Assembly (NCBI GenBank): GCA_033064195.1 | Contig: JARBJD010000109.1 | Coordinates: forward strand, 155,011-219,010 | Reading direction: 5' to 3' | DNA from: Blattamonas nauphoetae | Taxonomy: Eukaryota > Preaxostyla > Oxymonadida | DNA length: 64,000 bases | Shown here: positions 43,903 to 53,449 of the stretch, one piece after another | Layout: the number at the start of each line of letters is the position of its first letter | Position numbering within the stretch: the stretch's first letter is position 1 | Program-made: the position numbers and the translations under genes | Notes under the pieces: generated by a model | What the model saw: only the letters and a program-made list of their open reading frames with translations | Database searches by the model: none | What the model was told of the DNA's origin: nothing

Positions 43903-44853
43903 TCGAAGATACAATACATTCCCGCAAAGAGAAAAGCACCAGCGAAGAAACCGAAAATGAGATATGATCAGGGGGCTTTGGATGCAATGAAAAGAATCTA
44001 TGCTGATGATGACATTCGCACCAAATTCAATTCTGCACTCAGTAGTGTTCCATCAGCTTTGGAATACATTGAAAGGACTGGACAAAATTGGACGGTTCAG
44101 ATGGAAAAACATGGAAAAGTTCCAGATGTGATGGTCTACGACAAAGACAATGGAGATCTGGTTGCAGCGAATGGTTTCATGCTTGCATCATACAACAGTC
44201 GACCTGTCGTCGAGACATACTATTCAATGAATCCAACACCAGATATGCGAAGACAAACACCATATTCATCATTTCGTCAAGATCATGGAAGAAGAATCAA
44301 AGCTGCACACAACAACTTCCTCAAGAGTGGGGAGTATGCTTTGCCTGGAAACTATCGTGAAGTCAACTACCAAGAAATACAAGCACAACGATCACAACAA
44401 CCTTATGCAATAATGAAGAAAGCTGTTGGTGAATTCATGAATGAAACTTTGAAGGTGTATCGTGCCAGTCGAGAGATTCCAGCCGATCCTGGGAAAGGTG
44501 TGTTGGACAATATGGTTTTCAATTCCATTCAGTCTAAAATAGCATCAAAGATGTGGGATCAGTGGCTTGAAGACTATGTTGACGGTTTCATCAGTTCAAA
44601 TCCAGATCATCAGAGAACGAAAGCAAGAAAAGCGTTTAAGGAACAGATTTATCCACAGTTTCTCGAAATCATTTCAAACACAGAAGATTTACAAACTTTC
44701 CTTGGTCGCTATTCAGCGAACGTCTCAACACTTTTGAATCAACTGACATCTGAAGCATATCGAACAAGAGATGTGGTTCAATACCAAACAGGATATATGC
44801 CCGAATATGCTCGATTTGCACACTTACAGAAAGAAATGGGAGAAAGTGGTTAA
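43900..44853 (+). CDS. Polinton protein of about 317 residues, unknown
   Basis: Starts MSKIQYIPAKRKAPAKKPK, a strongly basic leader, then a mixed alpha/beta body with no recognised motif. Its position between the ATPase and the capsid block suggests a virion protein (core or minor capsid), and the Lys/Ala/Pro-rich leader would suit DNA binding, but this is inference. No protease triad was identified. The frame is uninterrupted. Confidence 0.65.
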   Translation: MSKIQYIPAKRKAPAKKPKMRYDQGALDAMKRIYADDDIRTKFNSALSSVPSALEYIERTGQNWTVQMEKHGKVPDVMVYDKDNGDLVAANGFMLASYNSRPVVETYYSMNPTPDMRRQTPYSSFRQDHGRRIKAAHNNFLKSGEYALPGNYREVNYQEIQAQRSQQPYAIMKKAVGEFMNETLKVYRASREIPADPGKGVLDNMVFNSIQSKIASKMWDQWLEDYVDGFISSNPDHQRTKARKAFKEQIYPQFLEIISNTEDLQTFLGRYSANVSTLLNQLTSEAYRTRDVVQYQTGYMPEYARFAHLQKEMGESG

Positions 44854-44869
44854 CTAAAAGATAAATATC

Positions 44870-44896
44870 AATTTTTTATTTTTATAGAAAGTGATG
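44870..44896 (+). promoter_or_regulatory. Polinton-type T-rich start motif
   Basis: AATTTTTTATTTTTATAGAA precedes the ATG at 44894. Confidence 0.6.
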
Positions 44897-45481
44897 CAAC
44901 CAATTCTAAGTTGTCAATTTACGAAACACACAAGTTCTTCTTCAGTTCCAACGTCAATCACCAACAATGTCATCATCGACAATAAAGGAGCATCTTCTGG
45001 AAGACCAAAGCTCGAAGATCGAAATGAACAAGGTGCAAATGTTGAACTCGACAATGTTCCAGGTACATATGATCCACCACCACTAGAGATTTATCCATCA
45101 GCACCAATCCAAAGTCGTTCAATACCACTTCGAGAGTACACATCAAATATTTCAGCATTCAAAGATCAACTACTGCTCGTGTACAAGAACGCATTCGCAT
45201 GTGAAAAGAAACTGTTGAACAATCTCATTGAACCATCGAAGAAACTGATCACAAACCAAAGTGACTTATGTGCACTGATTGCGACACTCACTGGAATCAA
45301 TGATGTGGTGATTGAACTGGATGACCTGTCTGACAAGTGCCTATGTCTGAATAAACTCCCAATCTTTCGAACCATTTTCAAGATCCTTGTTGGTGGTAAA
45401 GACATGTGCATTGCCTTCAATGAAGCTTACAACACCATCCTCAATTATGGAATTTCTCTAACAAAGGCAATTCCTCGTTAG
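44894..45481 (+). CDS. Polinton protein of 195 residues, unknown
   Basis: Uninterrupted frame from the ATG at 44894. The N-terminal half is Ser/Pro/Asn-rich and probably disordered. The C-terminal half is helical with DDLSDKCLCLNKLP and a short hydrophobic segment. No known family. By position it is probably a structural or assembly protein of the virion block. Confidence 0.6.
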   Translation: MQPILSCQFTKHTSSSSVPTSITNNVIIDNKGASSGRPKLEDRNEQGANVELDNVPGTYDPPPLEIYPSAPIQSRSIPLREYTSNISAFKDQLLLVYKNAFACEKKLLNNLIEPSKKLITNQSDLCALIATLTGINDVVIELDDLSDKCLCLNKLPIFRTIFKILVGGKDMCIAFNEAYNTILNYGISLTKAIPR

Positions 45482-45499
45482 AAAAATTAATGAATTGTA

Positions 45500-45520
45500 T
45501 TTTTTATTTTTCTATAAATG
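45500..45520 (+). promoter_or_regulatory. Polinton-type T-rich start motif
   Basis: TTTTTTATTTTTCTATAAATG, the clearest form of the shared motif together with that at 48140. Confidence 0.75.
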
Positions 45521-45865
45521 GCACCAGGAAGTTTCAACAAACTCAAAAATATTGGCAAACAGTTCTTTCAATTCATAAAACCACTTGCTCCATCATTACT
45601 TCAGGTTGGAGGTGGTTTACTCTCACAGACGAACAATAAAGTTGGACAAACGGCAGGAGGTATACTCAGTGGCTTAGGCGGAATGATGGATGTGTACCAA
45701 CAGAACAAAGTAATCAATCGAGCACCACAACAACAGATGATTGTCTCGCCAGAGACTTCGAACCCTCACAGGGCGAGAGATTATGAACCTCCACGAAATG
45801 CACGGTATTCAAACGATGACATACCACAATCGTCAAATTCCAAGATTCAATTCAAAGGATTATAA
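45518..45865 (+). CDS. Small amphipathic protein, MAPG type
   Basis: 115 residues. Begins MAPGSFNKLKNIGKQFF, a basic amphipathic helix, then a Gly-rich hydrophobic stretch (LLQVGGGLLSQ, AGGILSGLGGMM) and a polar tail. The next gene starts in the same way, so the two look like paralogues or partners. Small proteins of this make-up in capsid gene blocks recall adenovirus pVI or pX, which act at membranes or in the core; that parallel is inference. Confidence 0.6.
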   Translation: MAPGSFNKLKNIGKQFFQFIKPLAPSLLQVGGGLLSQTNNKVGQTAGGILSGLGGMMDVYQQNKVINRAPQQQMIVSPETSNPHRARDYEPPRNARYSNDDIPQSSNSKIQFKGL

Positions 45866-45881
45866 TTTGTTTGTGTTCTAG

Positions 45882-45902
45882 TTTATTATTTTTACATAAA
45901 TG
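45882..45902 (+). promoter_or_regulatory. Polinton-type T-rich start motif
   Basis: TTATTATTTTTACATAAATG before the gene at 45900. Confidence 0.65.
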
Positions 45903-46202
45903 GCACCAGGTTGGTTATCAAAATTAGCAGCAGTCGGAAAAAATATCCTGAGAGTTGGAGCTCCATTTCTGAATCTCATTCCCTTCGTTGGACCACTGAT
46001 TTCGAAGGTTGCACAGACAGGTGTTGAAATGATTCCAGATGTTAAATCGGATCAACAAATCCATGCAGAAAAGATGGCTCAGTATGAGCAAGCAATGAAT
46101 GAAGGAAACACAGCAGTTGCGAACAAACTCAGAGGAGAAATACTGAGACTGGAAGAAAAGCTGAAACCGAAACCAAAGAAGAAGAAACTGAAAAAGAAAT
46201 AA
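45900..46202 (+). CDS. Small amphipathic protein, MAPG type, with Lys-rich tail
   Basis: 100 residues. MAPGWLSKLAAVGKNILRVG is followed by a hydrophobic FLNLIPFVGPLISK segment, an alpha-helical charged middle, and a C-terminus of nearly pure Lys/Pro/Leu. The first four residues and helix pattern match the preceding gene. A membrane-active or DNA-condensing virion component is plausible but unproven. Confidence 0.6.
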   Translation: MAPGWLSKLAAVGKNILRVGAPFLNLIPFVGPLISKVAQTGVEMIPDVKSDQQIHAEKMAQYEQAMNEGNTAVANKLRGEILRLEEKLKPKPKKKKLKKK

Positions 46203-46210
46203 GCAATATT

Positions 46211-46233
46211 GATTTTTTATTTTTGTTAAAATG
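46211..46233 (+). promoter_or_regulatory. Polinton-type T-rich start motif
   Basis: GATTTTTTATTTTTGTTAAA leads directly into the ATG at 46231. Confidence 0.7.
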
Positions 46234-48107
46234 AACTCACATACAACACATCTGACAAACAAAAGAACTGGAGCATCATCATTGACTGGAAATACCACTG
46301 GATCAATAAAGTATACAAGAGATGATATTGGTCAAATACAGCAGCAACTCATGTCTGAACATCACATAAATTATCTTCTGAATGATGGAGCACACAGTAC
46401 CTCCATTCAGGAATTGAAACCATCTGAGAACTCACGCTTCTACAAATGACAAGAGATAATCATTCCGTTGACCGGTAATCAGGACATTTGTCAAATCGAT
46501 GATTCCTTCATTACGTTCACAATGACTGCGACATTGAAAGTCAACAACTGGAAACAAACTGCAGGTAAAATCGGCTCGTACATGAATGAGAGGATATTCA
46601 TCTTTGTTGGACTCAAACATTCGGCATCAATCTTTCGTGACCTTACTGTTCTTCACAACAATCAGAGAATTATCAGCACAACAACCAATGACGTATCAAT
46701 GGAGTCTCACATCTACAATATGATCAAACCGAAGAGTCAATTGGAGAATCGAAAACATTGCCACACTCCATGGCAGAATGCATGGAATCATGATGAATCT
46801 GTTGCTGGTGTGTACATTCCATTGTCAGACTTTACAACAACATCTGGAACAGGAGTGTTTCAAGACACTATTGACGTGCCAATTCGTGTGTCGATTAATC
46901 TTGAAGATCTTCTTATATTCTCAGGAATGACTGACTATCCTCGGTGCCTCTTTGGAGATCTGAAATTGAGTGTTCACATCAATGAAGATGCATTCGTTTG
47001 TTGTCCTGTTAATCCTGAACTGACATTGAAAAATACACTCTCATTGCTGGTCAGTGACTATACAACAAGGTGTCCTCCCATCCGAAATTCACTTGTTTAT
47101 TGTAATCGTGATCGTCCAACCTTCCTTCCATATCTCGTCCCCCATGTACAAAGAACTTCGTTCAAATCGGTCAATCATTTAAGATCATGGCAGTAAAACA
47201 AGATTGTGTATATACACATCCGACTGGTATTACCTCGGAACCTTCCCCTGATGAACAATACATTTCTCTCAACATAATGGATTATCGCATTGATGATGTG
47301 TATTGCATGAGTGCTGGATACAAAATGAAAGAAATTGTGAAAGAGAATCTCAAGAAAATGTATCAGGATCGTCCTGGAACAATACCAGCTGAAAAGATCT
47401 CATTCTATCCATTTCAGAAGACACCAACAGCATCAGGAATTGATTGTACTCAACAGATGGTACTTGTGAATGCGAAGGATATCATGCTTCTCTTCCGTCA
47501 CTACGACAATGAAGTCACTTGTTTTCACAATCCAATGCAGAAGAATATCCAAGTGAATCTTCTCAATAAATACTATCCAGAACAACCGACAACAACTATT
47601 GGAGCTCGTTTCTATCAGTTCGCATTGTCGACTCTCAACCTTGATTCATACCTCACTGTTCCAGATGATTTGGAGCGATCACTTACAGATTCACTCGTTG
47701 AAGAGAAACTCACTGGCGATCAGAATTATCCAAATGAGTCAATGACAAGAGTTCGACCGATTCATGACAATTCTGATTTTCTTTTATGCTTTTCAACTCA
47801 ACGAAGTGGATGTCCAACAAACTGTAATGATTCGATCAGTTCCAGAGGTCAGAATGTTCCAGTCACTTTGAGATCTCAGCCAATTTATCAAGGAGTGATT
47901 GACACATACTATAATGTTCTTGATCCAAGTCAGCAAACTGATAAAAGCGATGGGTTTTTGACAAAATTTACGCATCCTCCAGCACCGATTTTAGCAACAA
48001 CCGCAACAACTTGGTGGGTATTACGATACAGCAATGGTGAACCAAAAGTTGAGTATTATCCAAATCACACACTGAAAGCCTTACACAAAGATTTAGGAAT
48101 CATGTAG
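46231..48107 (+). pseudogene. Capsid-like gene 1, broken copy
   Basis: Homologous to the capsid-like gene that follows, with the same order of landmarks: a HCHTPWQNAW region, a CLFGDLKLSVHIN strand, and a C-terminal APILATTATTWWVLRY segment. It looks broken, with about two breaks. As the first of two tandem capsid-like genes it may once have encoded a second shell protein rather than being a simple duplicate, because similarity between the two is only moderate. Confidence 0.65.
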
Positions 48108-48139
48108 AGACAAAACAGTAAAAGAAATTATTGATATTG

Positions 48140-48162
48140 GATTTTTTATTTTTCTATAAATG
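48140..48162 (+). promoter_or_regulatory. Polinton-type T-rich start motif
   Basis: GATTTTTTATTTTTCTATAAATG (first 20 bases GATTTTTTATTTTTCTATAA) precedes the capsid-like gene 2. Best example of the motif. Confidence 0.75.
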
Positions 48163-49869
48163 AGAAGTATCAGATCAAATCAATCCAAACCAACATCGAC
48201 ATTAATTGAGCAAATCGAAGTGCAATCGTATCTGCCAAAACAATGGGATTCGGAACCTCATGTATATTCAATTCAAGAAGTGCATAATACAAATCCTCCA
48301 ATGCCATGTAGAATCGGAGATGAAATTGAAGTTCCATTGTGCTATGACGGTCATGATGTGACTGAGTTTGCTAAGAGTCATTTGCGAATAGATCTAACTG
48401 TTACTGTTCCAGTTCACAAACCTCCGGATTCATACGTTACACGACACGTTGGAATGTACGGAATGTTCTTCGGATTTAAATCATCATCAGATGCAATTCG
48501 AGATATGAGACTGGTTGATAGTCAAGGAAACATCATTGACAATACACTGCAGAATAATCACATCCATGAATCATTTCTATATCACACATTCAAGTCGTAT
48601 GAAGAGAAAAATAACATGAAGCATTGTTACAGTCTGTGGGAAAATGTTCAGAGAATGGATCCAAGTGCGTGTGGATATTACTATACACCGTTATGCTCGA
48701 GTGCTTCAGATTTACCGGAAACAATCACATTTACGATTCCACTGGTTATTCCGTTTGTGAATTTACTGCCGTTGAGTACATTCGATCAGTATCCAAATTC
48801 AATCTTTGGCAATCTACGATTGAGATTTCACTTGACAACTAATTCGCTAGTGTATTGTCCCATTCGACCTTCAACTGTGATTCGAAAATCAATTCAAGAT
48901 ACAACTGATGAAGGAGACATGGCACGAATGCATAATGTCGGTTCTTCTCGAATGTCACTTATGCATGACGGAGAATTCTGCATTTTGACTCAGGAATTTA
49001 CCCAAATCGGAAATCCAGTCTGGCAATATGGTGCGTTTGAAAAAGAAGATTCAATGGCTGAAAAACCAGCAATCATCCAGTACATATCAAGAACCTACAC
49101 AGTTCTGAATTCATCTGTTGATAAAGTAACGACAATTTGCTACGGATATCAAATCACCGATGCAACAAAACAATCACTCTTCAACACATATTCAAAGACT
49201 TTGTATGTGCTCAAAGCAGAAAGAATTGACACACAATCATTCCAATCAAAAGCAAATGCAATGGGAGTGAGATCAAACATCAGTATCAAACTCAACAATC
49301 GCATGAATCTTATGTGCTTGTTCCCGGAAAGACCAAATGAATGTACAGTCTTCAGAAATCCTCACTACGTTGGTCAATTTGAAATGCTTGGATCTAACTG
49401 TCCCAATTTCCCGATGTCAACACTCTCACCAGAGTTCTATCAAATGATGATGGTGAATGGTGATTTCATTGGTTGTTCAGCAACAGAAGAGTTCGAAAAT
49501 TCTATTTCTCATTCGCGCCTTGAAAAAGACTTCAACGGAGTTGAACGGCAATTTGTGAGAAATAGAGCTGTGACGGATGCAACCTGTTTCACTTTCATGG
49601 TTCCAACAGATCGAAGTGAAATCGCAGGTGGTGAAGAAGGTATTTCGACAGCAGAATCGGTGAACATTGTCTATCGAGGAACACCAATCAATCAGGGCGC
49701 TCTGGATCCATATTTCACCTCAACTCCTGAAGATCCTCCTCCACCAATTCTAGCACTACATCAAGCAACATACTGGCTGTTCTGGATTGAAAATGGACAA
49801 CCACGAGTGCGATATGTCATTGATCGTCGACTTCAAGAAGCGTATGAAGAAGTGAAGAGAGGGTATTAA
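48160..49869 (+). CDS. Major capsid-like protein (probable double jelly roll)
   Basis: 569 uninterrupted residues, the usual size for a Polinton or virophage major capsid protein. Beta-rich, with many short hydrophobic strands (FTIPLVIPFVNLL, NSIFGNLRLRFHL, NLMCLFPER) and a C-terminal PPILALHQATYWLFW segment shared with the preceding gene. Assignment rests on length, predicted strand content, position in the virion block and Polinton context; there is no short diagnostic motif. It would form the hexon-like capsomers. Confidence 0.7.
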   Translation: MRSIRSNQSKPTSTLIEQIEVQSYLPKQWDSEPHVYSIQEVHNTNPPMPCRIGDEIEVPLCYDGHDVTEFAKSHLRIDLTVTVPVHKPPDSYVTRHVGMYGMFFGFKSSSDAIRDMRLVDSQGNIIDNTLQNNHIHESFLYHTFKSYEEKNNMKHCYSLWENVQRMDPSACGYYYTPLCSSASDLPETITFTIPLVIPFVNLLPLSTFDQYPNSIFGNLRLRFHLTTNSLVYCPIRPSTVIRKSIQDTTDEGDMARMHNVGSSRMSLMHDGEFCILTQEFTQIGNPVWQYGAFEKEDSMAEKPAIIQYISRTYTVLNSSVDKVTTICYGYQITDATKQSLFNTYSKTLYVLKAERIDTQSFQSKANAMGVRSNISIKLNNRMNLMCLFPERPNECTVFRNPHYVGQFEMLGSNCPNFPMSTLSPEFYQMMMVNGDFIGCSATEEFENSISHSRLEKDFNGVERQFVRNRAVTDATCFTFMVPTDRSEIAGGEEGISTAESVNIVYRGTPINQGALDPYFTSTPEDPPPPILALHQATYWLFWIENGQPRVRYVIDRRLQEAYEEVKRGY

Positions 49870-49884
49870 TGATAAAACAGTTTT

Positions 49885-49914
49885 GATTTTTTATTTTTGC
49901 TAAAAAGAACGATG
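49885..49914 (+). promoter_or_regulatory. Polinton-type T-rich start motif
   Basis: GATTTTTTATTTTTGCTAAA followed by ten bases and the ATG at 49912. Confidence 0.6.
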
Positions 49915-50322
49915 GTTAAACGATACTTCTCAATTCAGAATTCTCACACTGCTCAATTTCCTCATGATTTTGTCAATTCTAGAAAACAAAAATATGTTCA
50001 CTTCCTTGACTGCAAACTCATCCATGTGAAAGAAGAAATTGGCAGTACATCCACAATCATCTCCAAAGATATTCCTCAGAATTACACCATTCACGCTGAT
50101 TGGATTCAGACTGATGCACACAATGAATCATATGTTGCTTTCTGCAATGAACAGATTGCAAAGCGAAAGAAGTGGGAATCAAGTACTCGACAATCAATTG
50201 TGAAGATCTGGTTCAAAGACAGTTCTGGTGAATCAATTGAGATGGAAACAGCGGAGACGATCAATGGAAAAATAATCAAGGAGTACTACGAATTTCTGGT
50301 TGATCTCATGTTGGAGTATTAA
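49912..50322 (+). CDS. Small Polinton protein, unknown
   Basis: 136 residues from the ATG at 49912 (MVKRYFSIQNSHTAQF). Mixed charged, with DCKLIHVKEEIG and SIVKIWFKDSSGESIEM strand-like segments. It is the last plus-strand gene before the right inverted repeat. No family recognised. A short GTGATGACATTC / AAAATAG inverted-like stretch follows the stop, perhaps a transcript end. Confidence 0.55.
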   Translation: MVKRYFSIQNSHTAQFPHDFVNSRKQKYVHFLDCKLIHVKEEIGSTSTIISKDIPQNYTIHADWIQTDAHNESYVAFCNEQIAKRKKWESSTRQSIVKIWFKDSSGESIEMETAETINGKIIKEYYEFLVDLMLEY

Positions 50323-50407
50323 ACTGTAAATTCTATTTTTGTGATGACATTCTTCACAAAACAAAAATAGCCGTTGAGTAGTTCCAGTTCATGTTCGTGT
50401 GAGTTTC

Positions 50408-50684
50408 CTATGGACACCCCGATACTCCTTTGGGGACGATCTATCTCAATCCTTCTCAATGACTGCTACGCTCTCACAGAGAATAGCGAAGTCCTTGAAG
50501 GGTTAAGTCTTGGGTGGGCATGATTTACGGACAAATTCTTGGTGAAGAATCTGAAGCCAACATGAACCCCGGGGACAATCTTTCGATCATCCGTCTCCAA
50601 TCCAACCTTCAATTCGTTCTACGCATCAGTCACGAGGGCACCATTTTGCCTGAGTATCTTGGAACGTTACGTCGAGGTCTCACA
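50408..50684 (+). repeat. Subterminal repeat, third copy
   Basis: A more diverged copy of the 270-bp unit, located inside the right inverted repeat boundary and without a mirror in the left arm. The stretch 50323-50727 otherwise holds no gene. Confidence 0.75.
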
Positions 50685-50727
50685 CTTGCACTAACTGGAC
50701 CTACTCTTCATATGCAAAATAAAAAAT

Positions 50728-51117
50728 TCAAATAAAAAAAATCAGCGTTAATTTTGTGAACATCAGAAACACGCCAAATTCTTGCTCTGATGGAACAGGA
50801 ACTTGCTTGTACTCACCAACGAGCTCACAGTTGTACATGCTCAGTTCATTCTCAACAAACGATTGAGTGTAGTGTCGACGTTGTGACACGTGTGGTCTGT
50901 TTCCTTGATTCCACAACTTTGGTTGTATTCTCCATTCAACACCTTCATGAACATAGATGACTGGTATGTTATGTCTGACATACTCAGAGACAAGTTCGCA
51001 GTTCTCTTCTTTCATTGACTGAATCAAAGCTTGCTTGGCATCTGTTCGACGTTTTTCACTCCCCTTTGGAGGGTTCGAAGTCTTTAGCGAGACATCTGTA
51101 GTATTCACTGTTGTCAT
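50728..51117 (-). CDS. Small basic Polinton protein, inverted-repeat copy
   Basis: Minus-strand copy of the gene at 31476, identical or nearly so for about 110 residues up to the inner end of the inverted repeat. After that the C-terminus differs because unique sequence follows. Whether this copy is used is unknown. It starts with the same T-rich motif, mirrored near 51117-51137. Confidence 0.6.
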   Translation of the reverse strand: MTTVNTTDVSLKTSNPPKGSEKRRTDAKQALIQSMKEENCELVSEYVRHNIPVIYVHEGVEWRIQPKLWNQGNRPHVSQRRHYTQSFVENELSMYNCELVGEYKQVPVPSEQEFGVFLMFTKLTLIFFI

Positions 51118-51343
51118 TTAATACAAATTAAAAAATCAAAAAAAATAAAAATCATAAATGAAATGTGAAGTGAGGTGTTGGAACTTTTTATTTCTTGTTC
51201 CTTGTTGTGCCAGCTTTCATCTTGCTTCTTTCATTTTTTGTTTCTTTCTTCCAAGTTTCATTTTTCAATCATTCATTCAATTCATCATTCGTTCTTTCAT
51301 TTTTCAATCATTCAATCATTCAATCATTCATTCAAGTTTGTAT

Positions 51344-51609
51344 GATTGTACCATGAGACAACCTGATACTCCTTTGGGGATCACTCTATCATGATCCTAC
51401 TCAATGACTCCTGCTGGCGAATTCCTTGAAGGGATAAGTCTTGGGTGGGCATGATTTACGGTCAAACTCTCTGTTGAGAATCTGAAGCCAACATGAACCC
51501 CGGGGACAATCTTTCGATCATCCGTCTCCAATTCAACCTTCAATTCGTTCTACGCATTAGTCACGAGGGCACCATTTTGCCTGAGTATCAAGGGAAATTA
51601 CGTCGAGGT
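51344..51609 (+). repeat. Subterminal repeat, copy B (right)
   Basis: Mirror of the copy at 30981-31254. Confidence 0.85.
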
Positions 51610-51696
51610 ATCATTTTTCAACTTGAAATTCAATCATTCATCATTCAAACCTTCATTGTTCAATCGTTCATCATTTCCTTTATCAAGTTTTTGTAT

Positions 51697-51956
51697 GATT
51701 GTACCGTAGGACAACCCGATACTCCTTTGGGGATCACTCTATCATGATCCTACTCAATGACTACTGCTGGCGAATTCCTTGAAGGGCTAAGGTATTGGGG
51801 GGGCATGATTTACGGTCACATTCAAGTGATGCCCACAGTGAACCCCCGGGGACAGCCTCCCAGCTCGTCCCGCTCCAATCCAACCTTCAATTCGTTCTAC
51901 GCATTAGCCACGAGGGCACCATTTTGCCTGAGTATCAAGGGAAATTACGTCGAGGT
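51697..51956 (+). repeat. Subterminal repeat, copy A (right)
   Basis: Mirror of the copy at 30632-30900, ending GGGAAATTACGTCGAGGT. Confidence 0.85.
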
Positions 51957-51966
51957 TTCATACTTC

Positions 51967-52030
51967 AACTTTTTTGGAAATTTTGAATTTTTGAATTTTT
52001 GAATTTTTTGAATTTTTGAATTTTTGAAAT
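51967..52030. repeat. Microsatellite, right-arm copy
   Basis: TTTTGAAT-type 8-bp unit, shorter and less regular than its left-arm counterpart at 30510-30612. Confidence 0.8.
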
Positions 52031-52152
52031 TTTTTGAAATTTTCCTAAGTATTTTTTTTTGAAATTTTTTTTTGAATTTTTGAATTTTTTTTAAATTTTT
52101 GAAATTATTTTGGCATTTGGAAACTTTTTCATTTTTTTTTGGAACAAAGATT

Positions 52153-52224
52153 TCCCCTCGCCAGAATCGAACCATAGCCTAGAAACATGCATACCTGGAA
52201 CATACCCACTGAGCTACTAGCTCC
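52153..52224 (-). other. tRNA-like module 2, right arm
   Basis: Mirror of 30329-30400, with the same A and B boxes. Confidence 0.68.
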
Positions 52225-52302
52225 TGAAAATGTTAGTTTCGACCTGTGCCTTATACCTCGAATGTTCAGATCTGCTATATATTCCTTTAATTGTCCACCT
52301 AT

Positions 52303-52538
52303 CTACCCTCGTTAAAAAGCATGGATTTATCACGGGAACGACTTTTTTTACCCTCGTTAAAAAGCACGACTTTTTCTCGTCAGCGATTTTTTCAAAATAT
52401 GTTAGATTTTCCTTTTTAACTTTTTACCCCCGTTAAAAAGCATGACTATTTCACGGGAGCGATCTGCTAAATCTTAATTCTTGGCCACTTGTTACCCTCG
52501 TTAAAAAGCATGACTTTTTCACGGGAGCGATTTTGCTA
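52303..52538. repeat. Cluster of four hairpin repeats, right arm
   Basis: Mirror of the left-arm cluster: four units with CTCGTTAAAAAGC...GACTTTTTCACGGGAGCG. Confidence 0.8.
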
Positions 52539-52632
52539 TATATTGAATTTATTGACAAAGTTTTCAAATTTTAAATCTGCTATAGTGTCTTTTTTTCGGG
52601 TATAAAGTTTCTGATTTTTCGGGATAATTTCA

Positions 52633-52716
52633 GGACCGGATAGTCTAGTGGTAATGGTGAGTGCACGCACTACTACTACTAAGCTGAAGGTCCTAGGTTC
52701 AATTCCTGGCGGAAGC
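52633..52716 (+). other. tRNA-like module 1, right arm
   Basis: A box TAGTCTAGTGG at 52641-52651 and B box GGTTCAATTCC at 52696-52706. Mirror of 29838-29921, pointing outward. Confidence 0.7.
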
Positions 52717-53110
52717 ATTTAATTTCACATATCACTGCCCTTTGGCATGGTCTAGGCCCTTGGCAAGACCAACGTACGTCTCCGGAACTCAAATCGAGAA
52801 AAATGAGTTCCGATGCCGGTCTAAAAGGGACCGATGAGAAGGGTCGCAACCTTCGGAACCTTGAAAAAATACACCAGCTTCCGCCAAAATCAAGGTTTTT
52901 GCATTTTTGAAAATTTTCGAAATTTTGCTTCAACTTGAAAGTATGAAGTATCTGAACTCTGGAAGAGAATATTTCTCTAAGTTTGACAACTTTCTGAAAT
53001 GAAAATGACTTTTACTCCAAGTATTTTCTGAATTGTCAATCGGCATGGAGAAAAAGCAATGGAAGTGGTGTCTTTGCCAACGTGGTTCTACTTTCGTCTT
53101 CTATACTACT

Positions 53111-53449
53111 TCCCTGCTCGCCGCACGATCGTCAACTCTCTCCCAACGTCGTCCTCCCCTCACTTCGGATCGGCGGAGACACAATCAGCTCGTCGCAGTC
53201 GATCAGCGACCTTGTCTACGAGACCGTGCTTTATCCGCAGTTTGGGCGAGGTCGATTCAGGATCGGATAGACCCCGTGTGTGTTGTATTATCAGAAGAGC
53301 GGAAGAGGGAGCGAATTTGGAGGTGCACATGGGAATGGGCGAGAGGGGGTATCTGATGTCGCTGTTCTCGCTCTTCCCGCATTCTATGAAGGAGGAAGAT
53401 GTGCAGACGGAGAAAGCTGACAACAAATCGACAGGACGAACGACACATT
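53111..53449 (+). pseudogene. Host gene fragment between the two Polintons
   Basis: 339 bp of GC-richer sequence, beginning with the second copy of the target duplication (TCCCTG, 53111-53116). Coding-like character continues on the plus strand (for example SSSQSISDLVYETVLYPQ and MGERGYLMSLFSLFPHS in different frames), probably with a mini-intron or decay. It belongs to the gene cut at 29442 and is cut again at 53449 by the second Polinton. No family recognised. Confidence 0.5.

Larger units (their letters stand above)
29443..53110 (+). mobile_element. Polinton (Maverick) 1, broken
   Basis: A 23,668-bp element with 5'-AG...CT-3' ends, inverted repeats of about 2.3 kb and an exact 6-bp target duplication. 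Parts in order: small basic protein, protein-primed DNA polymerase B, integrase, coiled-coil small protein, packaging ATPase (minus), several small virion-type proteins, two capsid-like genes, and a further small protein. All are intronless. The polymerase gene is interrupted by a 4237-bp hAT-like element, and about three more breaks are apparent elsewhere, so the copy looks dead. The target duplication is exact and the two arms are nearly identical, which suggests a fairly recent insertion or homogenised arms. A related element lies 339 bp to the right. Confidence 0.95.
50801..53110 (-). repeat. Right terminal inverted repeat of Polinton 1
   Basis: Reverse complement of the left arm over about 2.3 kb, ending ...CGTCTTCTATACTACT at 53110. 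Differences are few and concentrated in the microsatellite. Confidence 0.92.
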
